Below are positions 1 to 5,448 of a DNA stretch of 6,033 nt, in pieces. Source of the DNA: Methylacidiphilum sp. (GTDB lineage: Bacteria > Verrucomicrobiota > Verrucomicrobiia > CAIQCK01); the NCBI GenBank assembly GCA_020718125.1, contig DYDC01000089.1, forward strand, positions 3,168 through 9,200. Direction: 5' to 3'. A program made the translations under genes and the position numbers. The notes beneath the pieces are model-generated. The model did not search any database and had not been told where the DNA came from. It was given only the letters and a program-made list of their open reading frames with translations. Each line of letters opens with the position of its first letter. Position 1 is the first letter of the stretch.

Positions 1-190
1 GGCCTTCAAGAACGGGCCAGCGCCTTGAACGGCACATCGCCGCAGGTCTGAGGAAGTGATGGCTCATGATGCCGCAAGGTTTACTCCTGTCGGTGGGGAC
101 AGGGCAACGACTTTCCCGCATGGATGACGGACCGCTCCTCAAAGCTTGCGACGCCTGAGCCGCCCGCGCTAGAGTCCGCGGCACGGAGTC
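1..190. other. Short upstream region, possible tail of a preceding gene
   Basis: No gene is contained here. All three forward frames close early, with stops at 49-51, 26-28 and 57-59, so one of them may be the last 8 to 18 codons of a gene lying mostly outside the window. I cannot tell which. A small hairpin (CCTGTC at 86-91 pairing with GACAGG at 98-103, 6-base loop) lies between that tail and smpB. It has no following T run, so it is not a convincing intrinsic terminator. No good sigma-70 promoter was seen before smpB. Confidence 0.35.
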
Positions 191-658
191 ATGTCCTTTA
201 TTGCCACCAGCCACAAAGCCCGCCGCGATTACGAGATTCTCGAGACCTTCGAGGCTGGCATCGCACTGACCGGCACCGAGGTCAAGAGCCTCCGCGCCGG
301 CCGCGCCAACATCGAGGAGGCGTTCGGACGCCTCGACCGCGGCGAGCTCTGGCTCTTCAACGTCCACATCCCCGAATACGCCCAGGGCAATATCAACAAC
401 CACAACCCGACCCGCACGCGCAAGCTGTTGCTCCACCGCGACCAGATCGAGCGGCTCATCGGCCACCTCGCCGTCAAGGGCCATGCGCTGGTGCCACTGA
501 AGCTCTACTTCAACAAGCGCGGCATCGCGAAGGTCGAGATGGCGCTTGGCCGCGGCAAGACACAGGTGGACCGCCGCGAGGACATCAAACGCCGCACCGC
601 CGATCGCGAGATCGCCCACGCCATGACCGCCGCTTTGAAAGGCAAACAGCGCCTATGA
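191..658 (+). CDS. smpB: SsrA-binding protein SmpB
   Basis: SmpB binds tmRNA (SsrA) and brings it to ribosomes stalled on broken mRNAs, so that the nascent peptide is tagged for degradation and the ribosome released; it acts in the cytoplasm. The 155 residues match the usual family length. Family hallmarks are visible in order: the N-terminal ATSHKARRDYEI stretch (5-16), GTEVKSLRAGRANI (28-41), NPTRTRKLLLHR (72-83), then KGHALVPLKLYF, and a basic C-terminal tail that enters the decoding centre in known structures. In the tail the common YDKRE motif reads VDRRE, so the usual Tyr is Val. The ATG at 191 gives the standard N-terminus; a GGAG at 185-188 lies only 2 bases from it, closer than an ideal ribosome binding site. 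The stop overlaps the start of the next gene as ATGA, suggesting cotranscription. No tmRNA gene is visible in the window. Confidence 0.97.
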   Translation: MSFIATSHKARRDYEILETFEAGIALTGTEVKSLRAGRANIEEAFGRLDRGELWLFNVHIPEYAQGNINNHNPTRTRKLLLHRDQIERLIGHLAVKGHALVPLKLYFNKRGIAKVEMALGRGKTQVDRREDIKRRTADREIAHAMTAALKGKQRL

Positions 659-1452
659 ACCGAATGAACCATTCGGTGTTCGTGATGTCGCTCACCGTCA
701 TCCCCGCCGTCGCCGCGTCCGCCGGCCCGCGCGCCGAGGTGTCGCTCAACGGCGCGTGGCAGGCCGCGCCGGCCGACCCCGACATGGCGCAACCGAAGCC
801 CGCCGGCCCGTGGAAGGGGTTCGCCGTGCCGGGCACGCTCCACGGCGTCAACCGCAAGGCGTTCTGGTTCCGGCGCAGTTTCGAGGCGCCCGCCGATTGG
901 CGCGAGCGGCGCGTGCTGTTGCGGTTCAACGGCGTGAAATACAACTCCGCCGTCTTCGTCAACGGCCAGCGCGTCGGCGGCTGTTTCAATGGCGACGACC
1001 AGTTCGTCCTCGACGTGACCGGCGCGGTGAAGTTCGGCGCGAGCAACGAACTGCTGGTCGGCGCGCGCGACTGGTCAGGGGTGTTTGAGAAACAACTCCC
1101 CGACCCGCCGCCGAAGACGGGCCATGATGCGTTGCGCGCCTGGCCGAAGGACAATGTGCTCTCGCCCGTCGGCGGCCGGCTCGCCGATTTCGGCATCTGG
1201 GACGACGTCGCGTTGCTGGCGGCGCCGCCGGTCCACATCGCCGACGTGACCATCGTGACCTCTGTTCGCAAGGGCGAGCTGCATGCGACATTCGAGATTG
1301 CGAATGAAGGCAAACGCGAGGCGCGGGTGACGCTCAAGAACGCCATCGTGGACGCGCCAACGCTCGTGTTCGAGGAGAAGGTCCTGACGCTGGCCGCCGG
1401 CGCGGTCTCCAACGTCTCCGCGAAGATCGAATGGCAGGACGCCAGGCTTTAG
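655..1452 (+). CDS. 5' fragment of GH2-like protein: signal peptide, sugar-binding sandwich, Ig-like domain
   Basis: This open segment would give 265 residues from the ATG that overlaps the smpB stop. Residues 1-27 look like a signal peptide: a short basic start, a hydrophobic core around VFVMSLTVIPAVAA, then an Ala-rich cleavage region near residues 21-27. SLNGAWQ (30-36), FWFRRSF (70-76) and the strand pair NGVKYNSAVFVNG (92-104) are typical of the GH2 N-terminal jelly-roll that contacts the sugar. From about residue 200 the pattern PVHIADVTIVTSV...IANEG fits the following Ig-like sandwich. The segment ends at TAG immediately before the expected PNLY motif. An open frame reaches back to 124, but the upstream part overlaps smpB in another frame and is a shadow. 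A truncated exported product is possible but would have no catalytic domain. Confidence 0.72.
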   Translation: MNRMNHSVFVMSLTVIPAVAASAGPRAEVSLNGAWQAAPADPDMAQPKPAGPWKGFAVPGTLHGVNRKAFWFRRSFEAPADWRERRVLLRFNGVKYNSAVFVNGQRVGGCFNGDDQFVLDVTGAVKFGASNELLVGARDWSGVFEKQLPDPPPKTGHDALRAWPKDNVLSPVGGRLADFGIWDDVALLAAPPVHIADVTIVTSVRKGELHATFEIANEGKREARVTLKNAIVDAPTLVFEEKVLTLAAGAVSNVSAKIEWQDARL

Positions 1453-2142
1453 GACCACGAGCACCCGAACCTCTACCATCTCGAGTCCCGCCTCGAAGTC
1501 ACCGAGCCGGCCGCGCGCCGTATTCTCCAGAACCGCCTCGATTACCTGACCGACTACAAAGGCGAGACGGTGGAAGTCTGCTACGCCGGTGACAAGGACG
1601 GGCCACTGCGCCCGTGGCTGCAACGCATCGGCGCGCGGCTCGCCGCACAGGACGCGCCCGCCGCCAACAGCCGCATCGTCGTGTTCGATGGCGATGCGGT
1701 GACGCGCGGCACGCCGAACCGGTTGCGCGTGCTGGCCGCCTCCGGTGCGACCCTCTGGCTGCACCGGCCCTCCGCCGCCGCGCTGGAACACGCCGCGAAG
1801 GCGCTGGAGCTGAAAGCATCGCTCGCGCCGGCCCACGGCCCGGTCCGCCGCGCGGATGAATTGACAGCCATAGCCGCCGGGCTGTCGCGCGAGGACCTTT
1901 ACTGGCTGGCCGAGCGGAAACACTGGTCGCACGAACCGATCCCGCAGGCGCGCGACAGCATTCGCGCGGCGATCCAGCCGGGCGGCAGCTTCAAACTGCT
2001 GGCGCAGCCCGGCGCGCTGGCAGTGGCCAGCGTCAGCCGCGGCACCGTGATCGTGGACACGTTCGAGGAGAGCGGCGAAGTTCGGGCGTCTGCTGGCGAC
2101 GCTGCTGGCCAACGCGGGCGCGGACTTTGGCGAGCCGGGTGA
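1453..2142 (+). pseudogene. Middle fragment of GH2-like protein: end of Ig-like domain and alpha/beta (GATase-like) region
   Basis: The segment is in the same frame as the preceding one, separated only by the TAG. It opens with DHEHPNLYHLESRLEV, the end of the GH2 Ig-like domain. It then passes straight into NRLDYLTDYKGETVEVCYAG, RIVVFDGDAVTRGTPNRLRV and SGATLWLHRPS. These resemble the glutamine-amidotransferase-like domain that follows the barrel in many large bacterial beta-galactosidases. The first internal ATG is at 1570 and has no ribosome binding site in front, so independent translation is unlikely. After GTVIVDTFEESGE (up to about 2079) the frame turns into non-homologous residues and stops at 2140-2142, the result of the frameshift. 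Domain naming here is by resemblance only. Confidence 0.6.
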
Positions 2143-2521
2143 CGCGGCGGCGCTCGACGCGAACCGGTTCGAGGCTGTCGGCAATATCCCGCGTTTCGAG
2201 CGCCAGCCCGACGCGCTTTACATGGGCAGCAACGGTAAAGTGTCCCACACCGTCCGCATCGCGCAGACAGGCGATTATCGCGTCACCTTCATCGGCAAAG
2301 GCACACCGGCATCAGGCGTGTTCCCCATCGTCGAACTGGCGGTGGACGACCGCAAGCTCGGCCAGGTCGAACTGAAGAGCGCCGAGTTCGCGCCGCACAG
2401 CCTCACTGCGGACCTGCCCGCCGGCCAGCACGAGTTGTCCGTGGCCTTCATCAACGACGTCTCCGGCCCCCAAGGCGACCGCAACCTCTGGCTCCGCGCC
2501 ATCGAGTTCCGGAAACGGTGA
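2081..2521 (+). pseudogene. 3' fragment of GH2-like protein with C-terminal carbohydrate-binding domain
   Basis: Reading resumes in the shifted frame with FGRLLATLLANAGADFGEPG, a segment that belongs directly after the alpha/beta region of the previous fragment. It continues to TGA at 2519-2521. The last 100 or so residues form a compact beta-sandwich pattern. They include SHTVRIAQTGDYRVTF, a glycine/alanine turn, VELAVDDRKLGQVEL, LPAGQHELSVAFINDV and finally GDRNLWLRAIEF. The FxNDxxGxxGDRNLxxxxxEF ending resembles the calcium-dependent xylan-binding modules of the CBM36/60 type. The family assignment is my inference and would need a profile search. An ATG at 2222 lies inside the domain and is unlikely to be a genuine start. 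Confidence 0.6.
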
Positions 2522-2601
2522 TGGATGCGCAGGCGGGGCGCGCCTCGTGCCGTGGGATTCGGACTCGTCACTGGGCAGCGGGTGTTGTATGAGTAGCGGT
2601 C

Positions 2602-2877
2602 ATGACCAAGTTCCGCGATGACGAGATCCCGTATTTCTCCTGGGACAGGCTGTTGACTGTCCGGGAGATCAAGGGACAGTTGCGTGCCAGTTCCGGGCTG
2701 GAACGCATGCGGCTGGCGGCTTGGATCATGCGCGAGGCGGCGTTCGCGGATGTCTGGCAGTTCCTGACGCCGCAGGAGGCTTGGAGCCATCTCGCTGAGA
2801 CGGAGCCGTTCCTAGGCCGCCGTCGCGCCTTCTGGAAATACATCCTCAACACCTGGCATGAACTGGGAAGAGTCTAA
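2602..2877 (+). CDS. Small partner protein of an AbiEii-type nucleotidyltransferase (putative antitoxin)
   Basis: The product is a soluble 91-residue protein with no signal peptide or membrane segment. It is rich in Trp and Arg. Visible blocks are PYFSWDRLLTVREIKGQL (10-27), a predicted helix LERMRLAAWIMREAAFADVW (33-52), then LTPQEAW (55-61) and LGRRRAFWKYIL (71-82). I recall short proteins of this general layout encoded directly before AbiEii-like genes, but I cannot name a family. It shares its last 20 bases with the start of the nucleotidyltransferase, which strongly suggests translational coupling and a joint role. By position it is a candidate antitoxin or regulator. It is much shorter than classical AbiEi and shows no clear winged-helix DNA-binding motif. 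The ATG at 2602 has only a weak GAG upstream. Function is inferred from context alone. Confidence 0.72.
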   Translation: MTKFRDDEIPYFSWDRLLTVREIKGQLRASSGLERMRLAAWIMREAAFADVWQFLTPQEAWSHLAETEPFLGRRRAFWKYILNTWHELGRV

Positions 2878-3532
2878 GGCCCTCACGCCGCTGAAGCGGG
2901 ACTTTCTGCGGCGGTTCGCCGAGCGCAATCAGACGTTCTACCTGACCGGCGGCTCGGCCTTGGGCATTTTTTATCTGGAACACCGTCTCTCCTACGACCT
3001 GGACTTCTTCACGCTGGACGCCGACGCGATCAACTGGCACTTGCTGGAAAACCAGATCATCGCTCTGGCATCGGAGATTTCCGCCTGCTGCCGGACGATC
3101 ACGGCCAGCCCGGAGTTTCATCGCTTCGAGCTGACCCGCGGCACCGAACGCGAAATCCTCGACTTCGTCATCGAACGCGCGCCACAGGTGGACCGGCAGA
3201 AAGAGAAGTTTGGCAACGTGTGCGTGGACACGCTCCGGGAAATAATGGTCAACAAAATCTGCGCGCTCGTCGGCCGTTGCGAGGTGAAGGACTTGGTGGA
3301 CCTCTACTTCCTGCGCAAGCGCGGCCTCGATGTCGCGGACCATTTTGCCACCGCGCAAACAAAGGAAGGCGGACTGGATCCGGCCATGATCTCGTTCCTG
3401 CTCTCGCAGGTGAAGGTGGACCGGGTGCCCGACTACCTGCTCCAACCGCTCGACCTTGCCGACTTCAACCGCTTCATCCGGAAACTCCAAGAGACTATGG
3501 CCAAGCTTGCAGTGCCGTGCGGCCAAGGCTGA
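2858..3532 (+). CDS. AbiEii-family nucleotidyltransferase (putative toxin of a type IV-like TA / abortive-infection pair)
   Basis: The 224-residue product belongs to the DNA polymerase beta-like nucleotidyltransferase superfamily, AbiEii branch. Characterised members transfer nucleotides to RNA targets such as tRNA acceptor ends or otherwise block growth, often as phage defence. Motif I is intact: TGGSAL (30-35) followed by HRLSYDLDFF (42-51), with metal-binding Asp47 or Asp49. A likely third acidic residue is Asp102 in EILDFV (99-104). The later family signature is present as LREIMVNKICALVGR (126-140) and VKDLVDLYFL (143-152), with Lys133, Lys144 and Asp145. The catalytic core therefore looks functional. 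The start at 2858 overlaps the upstream gene by 20 bases and has no obvious Shine-Dalgarno sequence, consistent with coupled translation. The C-terminal 70 residues are mostly helical and less conserved. The actual substrate and whether it is toxic cannot be read from the sequence. Confidence 0.88.
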   Translation: MNWEESKALTPLKRDFLRRFAERNQTFYLTGGSALGIFYLEHRLSYDLDFFTLDADAINWHLLENQIIALASEISACCRTITASPEFHRFELTRGTEREILDFVIERAPQVDRQKEKFGNVCVDTLREIMVNKICALVGRCEVKDLVDLYFLRKRGLDVADHFATAQTKEGGLDPAMISFLLSQVKVDRVPDYLLQPLDLADFNRFIRKLQETMAKLAVPCGQG

Positions 3533-3542
3533 TCAAGCTTTG

Positions 3543-3656
3543 TTGCTGCCGGACGTCTTCGACAACCGCTGCGTCATTCCCAACGTCGAGCGCCTCGCCA
3601 AACCCGACCGCGACCTGTTTCAGCGAATACCGAAGCATCTGTTCACTACGCGCTGA
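3543..3656 (+). pseudogene. Possible 3' remnant of an unidentified gene
   Basis: After the AbiEii stop, the frame starting at 3543 reads PDVFDNRCVIPNVERLAKPDRDLFQRIPKHLF before a stop at 3654-3656. The first half has strongly C/G-ending codons like the true genes of this window, unlike the noncoding stretch that follows. It has no start codon or ribosome binding site of its own. The longer frame going back to 3456 only overlaps the end of the nucleotidyltransferase. The best reading is the tail of a gene whose 5' part was lost when the AbiEii cassette or the neighbouring 151-residue gene arrived. I do not recognise the family. Chance openness in GC-rich DNA is the alternative. Confidence 0.3.
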
Positions 3657-4101
3657 TTCTTCCCGCTACCCGAGAAAACTCGCAACCCCTGTCGCTCTCA
3701 ATCCGAACGCAAACGGCATAGCCAAGAGTCTGCGGATGCTGATTGCAGAAAGTTGTAAGCCAAGCCATGTCGCCCTTACACTCAGCCTGCGCGCCCCTCT
3801 TCCACTCAACAATCACAGATGGGATTCCTTTGCCCGTCCAAACTGTCATGTCTGCAGTGGGCCGGATTACGAGGTCTTTGCGGACGAACTTCTTGCGGCT
3901 GCCTGTGACCTGCGGAACAGCAACCTCAATCCCAACCTGTCTCACCGATTGGAAAGGGCCATCTTTCGAGACTTTGCCGGCCAGAAAGCGATGAGCAAAC
4001 AGATTGACGACTTCATTTTCTCTGCCACGCCACTTTGACTCGCGGAGAAAAGCATCAAGCTCGCAGAACGACTGCTCAAGGATTTGTTGCCACTCCATCA
4101 T
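3646..4101 (-). CDS. Hypothetical protein with possible PD-(D/E)xK nuclease core
   Basis: The 151-residue product is probably cytoplasmic, with no signal peptide or membrane segment. A first helix runs to about residue 22. REN at 27-29 carries Glu28 at the head of the next helix. Asp76 sits in KDLVIRP (75-81) and is followed after a hairpin by SVIVEWK (95-101). Glu28, Asp76, Glu99 and Lys101 together would fit the E...D...ExK active site of PD-(D/E)xK nucleases, as found in many restriction and repair enzymes. This is a motif reading by eye, not a proven family. The gene starts 22 bases after the M42 peptidase stop on the same strand and may share its transcript. Two adjacent ATGs (4101 and 4098) are possible starts, and no strong ribosome binding site is seen. 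The DNA is clearly less GC-rich than its neighbours (27/60 G+C at 3961-4020 against 43/60 at 1021-1080), suggesting separate acquisition. The gene may be truncated at its 3' end. Confidence 0.62.
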   Translation of the reverse strand: MMEWQQILEQSFCELDAFLRESKWRGRENEVVNLFAHRFLAGKVSKDGPFQSVRQVGIEVAVPQVTGSRKKFVRKDLVIRPTADMTVWTGKGIPSVIVEWKRGAQAECKGDMAWLTTFCNQHPQTLGYAVCVRIESDRGCEFSRVAGRISA

Positions 4102-4123
4102 TGGACAATCCGTGATGGTTACG

Positions 4124-5182
4124 TTACGGCGTGAAATCCTGGCCCTTCTTCAGCCGCGCGCAGAAGGCGGCGAGGAGCTTCGCGCCGTTGTTGAGGTCGT
4201 CGAGGGAGAGCAGTTCGTTGGGCGTGTGCATGTAACGCAGCGGGACGGAGACCAGCCCCGTGGCCATGCCGGCGCGGGTGATCTGCATGACGTTGGCGTC
4301 AGTGCCGGTGCCGCGCGCGGCGGTGCTGATCTGGTAGGGAACCTTCTCCTTCTTCGCCGTCTCGACGAGGAGTTCGAAGACGACGGGGTTGATGTTCGCG
4401 CCGCGGCATATCTTCGGGCCTTTGCCGATCTGGTAGTCGCCAACTTTCTTCTTGTCTATGCCGGGGCAATCGGTGGCGTGGCCGACGTCGAGGGCGATGC
4501 CGACCTCGGCTTCGCTGGCGAACGCGCCGGTCTGCGCGCCGCGCAGGCCGATCTCCTCTTGCACGGTGGAGACGCCGACGATGCAGGCGTCGAGCTTCTT
4601 CCCGTGGAGCAGCCGCAGCGTCTCGGCGACGATCCAGGTGCCCATCTTGTTGTCGAACGCCATCGAGACGACGCGGTTGTTGGCCAGCTCGGTGAACGGC
4701 TGGACGAACACGCCCGCGTCGCCGAGCGAGACGAGTTTCTCGGCGTCCTTCTTGGTCTTCGCGCCGATGTCCACGTAGAGGTCGTCCATCTTCGGCACGC
4801 GCTTGCGGTCGTCCTCGTCCATGAGATGGATGGCCTTGCGTCCGATGACGCCGGGCACGAGGCCGCGCGGGGTCATGATGACGACGCGCTGGGAGACGGC
4901 CACGGTCGGGTCCACGCCGCCGATGCGGTCCACGTAGATGAAGCCGCTCTCGGTGATGAACTGGACGATGAAGCCGATCTGGTCGCAGTGGCCGGCGAGC
5001 ATGACGCGCGGGCGACCGGCGGGGTTGCGGATGCCGAACACGTTGCCCATGACGTCGGTGCGGACCTCGTCGCACCACGGGGCGACGCGCTCGCGGACGA
5101 GCCGCTGGACCTGTTGCTCGTAGCCGGACGGGCTGGGGGTCTCGACGAGTTGCTTCAGAAAAGCTTTGGAGTCTGAATTCAT
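4124..5182 (-). CDS. M42 family metallopeptidase (glutamyl aminopeptidase / deblocking aminopeptidase type)
   Basis: The 352-residue enzyme belongs to peptidase family M42, cytoplasmic dinuclear-metal aminopeptidases that form large tetrahedral dodecamers and trim short peptides from the N-terminus. Members are sometimes annotated as FrvX or endoglucanase M, the latter historically misleading. The expected residues are all present. His65 and Asp67 are in AGHCDQIG (63-70), Asp177 bridges the metals in FDNKMG (176-181), and catalytic Glu209 with Glu210 lies in VQEEIGLRGA (207-216). Asp232 is in LDVGH (231-235), and His319 is in YMHTPNE (317-323). The DVMGNV segment (43-48) and the PDZ-like insert around residues 70-165 are also typical. 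Length agrees with the family. The start MNSDSKAFLKQLVETPSPSG is the standard N-terminus. No good ribosome binding site precedes the ATG. Substrate preference cannot be told from the sequence. Confidence 0.95.
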   Translation of the reverse strand: MNSDSKAFLKQLVETPSPSGYEQQVQRLVRERVAPWCDEVRTDVMGNVFGIRNPAGRPRVMLAGHCDQIGFIVQFITESGFIYVDRIGGVDPTVAVSQRVVIMTPRGLVPGVIGRKAIHLMDEDDRKRVPKMDDLYVDIGAKTKKDAEKLVSLGDAGVFVQPFTELANNRVVSMAFDNKMGTWIVAETLRLLHGKKLDACIVGVSTVQEEIGLRGAQTGAFASEAEVGIALDVGHATDCPGIDKKKVGDYQIGKGPKICRGANINPVVFELLVETAKKEKVPYQISTAARGTGTDANVMQITRAGMATGLVSVPLRYMHTPNELLSLDDLNNGAKLLAAFCARLKKGQDFTP

Positions 5183-5190
5183 GGGCGGCT

Positions 5191-5219
5191 GTTATGGGCG
5201 AAGCCGCGCCGCGCGCCAA
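5191..5219 (-). promoter_or_regulatory. Weak candidate sigma-70 promoter for the M42 peptidase gene
   Basis: Read on the minus strand, TTGGCG (5219-5214) and CATAAC (5196-5191) are separated by 17 bases, each matching 4 of 6 positions of the -35 and -10 consensus. The -10 ends only 8 bases before the ATG at 5182, so the transcript would be nearly leaderless. That would agree with the absence of a Shine-Dalgarno sequence. In GC-rich DNA such partial matches can arise by chance. Confidence 0.22.
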
Positions 5220-5282
5220 GCGAAAAGTCGGATGGCGGTCAAGGAGGCGCCTCACATCTTGAACGTCCCAAGAATCGCCGAC

Positions 5283-5359
5283 TCGTAGTAGCGCGCTTCA
5301 GCGCGCGCTGGTTGCATGTTCGAAAGGGAAGGAACGCGCGCTGAAGCGCGCTACTACGA
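5283..5359. repeat. REP/BIME-like element: perfect 25-bp inverted repeat
   Basis: The arm at 5283-5307 begins TCGTAGTAGCGCGCTTCAGC and is exactly the reverse complement of 5335-5359, with a 27-base spacer. Each arm also contains its own near-palindrome (GCGCGC TTCA GCGCGC), so the whole can fold as one long hairpin or as two small ones facing each other. This is the architecture of paired repetitive extragenic palindromes. Its position between a gene start and an IS remnant is typical. As RNA it could stabilise a transcript end or act as a rho-independent-like barrier, although no T tract follows it. Similar TAGTAGCGCGCTTCAGCGCGC elements occur, as I recall, in several Verrucomicrobiota and Planctomycetota genomes. 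Confidence 0.85.
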
Positions 5360-5448
5360 ACCTTTCGCCCTGGCCGCTCAAACCACGAAATGCTCCCCTC
5401 ACGAAACGTGCAAATGCCAGTCCCGCTGGTGATTTTGAAGTTGTGCGC

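Larger units (their letters stand above)
655..2521 (+). pseudogene. Decayed secreted GH2-like beta-galactosidase-type protein (nonsense codon plus frameshift)
   Basis: Three consecutive open segments read as one protein: a signal peptide, a GH2-type sugar-binding sandwich, an Ig-like domain, an alpha/beta region like the post-catalytic part of beta-galactosidases, and a C-terminal carbohydrate-binding domain. Two lesions break it. TAG at 1450-1452 (codon 266) stands where the typical GH2 motif of Trp followed by PxLY is expected, because the frame continues directly as DHEHPNLYHLESRLEV. A frame change near 2071-2082 moves coding from the smpB+2 frame to the next one: before it the text is GTVIVDTFEESGE, after it KFGRLLATLLANAGADFGEPG. 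No TIM-barrel segment with catalytic Glu residues lies between the Ig-like and alpha/beta parts, so even a repaired protein might not be a hydrolase. The product would have been exported and acted on plant or microbial polysaccharide. Sequencing error in a draft assembly is the alternative to true decay. Confidence 0.75.

Noticed and set aside
1..190. tmRNA or tRNA gene near smpB
   Set aside because: No cloverleaf, TPsiC-arm-like GTTCRA motif or tag-reading frame was found in this stretch.
124..654. Upstream extension of the GH2-like reading frame to an ATG at 124
   Set aside because: It overlaps the whole of smpB and encodes Arg/Pro-rich nonsense. The signal peptide begins at 655, where the start overlaps the smpB stop.
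1075..2184. A 369-codon minus-strand open frame across the broken GH2-like gene
   Set aside because: The plus strand has recognisable GH2 and beta-galactosidase-like segments across the same span; the reverse frame is compositionally biased toward Arg, Ala and Gly.
2846..3526. A 226-codon minus-strand open frame opposite the AbiEii gene
   Set aside because: It is the antisense shadow of a gene with clear conserved motifs; its residues show no domain pattern and no ribosome binding site.
3503..3540. Inverted repeat AAGCTTG...CAAGCTT at the end of the AbiEii gene as a terminator
   Set aside because: Only 7 base pairs with a 24-base loop lying partly inside the coding region and no T tract; probably chance.
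3220..4038. A 272-codon plus-strand open frame spanning the AbiEii end and the 151-residue gene
   Set aside because: It runs through parts of two better-supported genes in other frames and shows no motif.
4004..5176. A 390-codon open frame on the plus strand opposite the M42 peptidase
   Set aside because: It is the GC-driven mirror frame of a well-conserved enzyme. Its translation is a low-complexity run of Ala, Asp, Val, Gly and Glu with no recognisable motif.
5321..5329. Shared 9-mer CGAAAGGGA between the first repeat's spacer and the right-edge repeat (5990-5998)
   Set aside because: Too short to show a common origin, and the surrounding palindromes differ.
5283..5359. CRISPR array
   Set aside because: There are only two repeat units, in inverted orientation, with one spacer; this is a paired palindrome rather than direct repeats.
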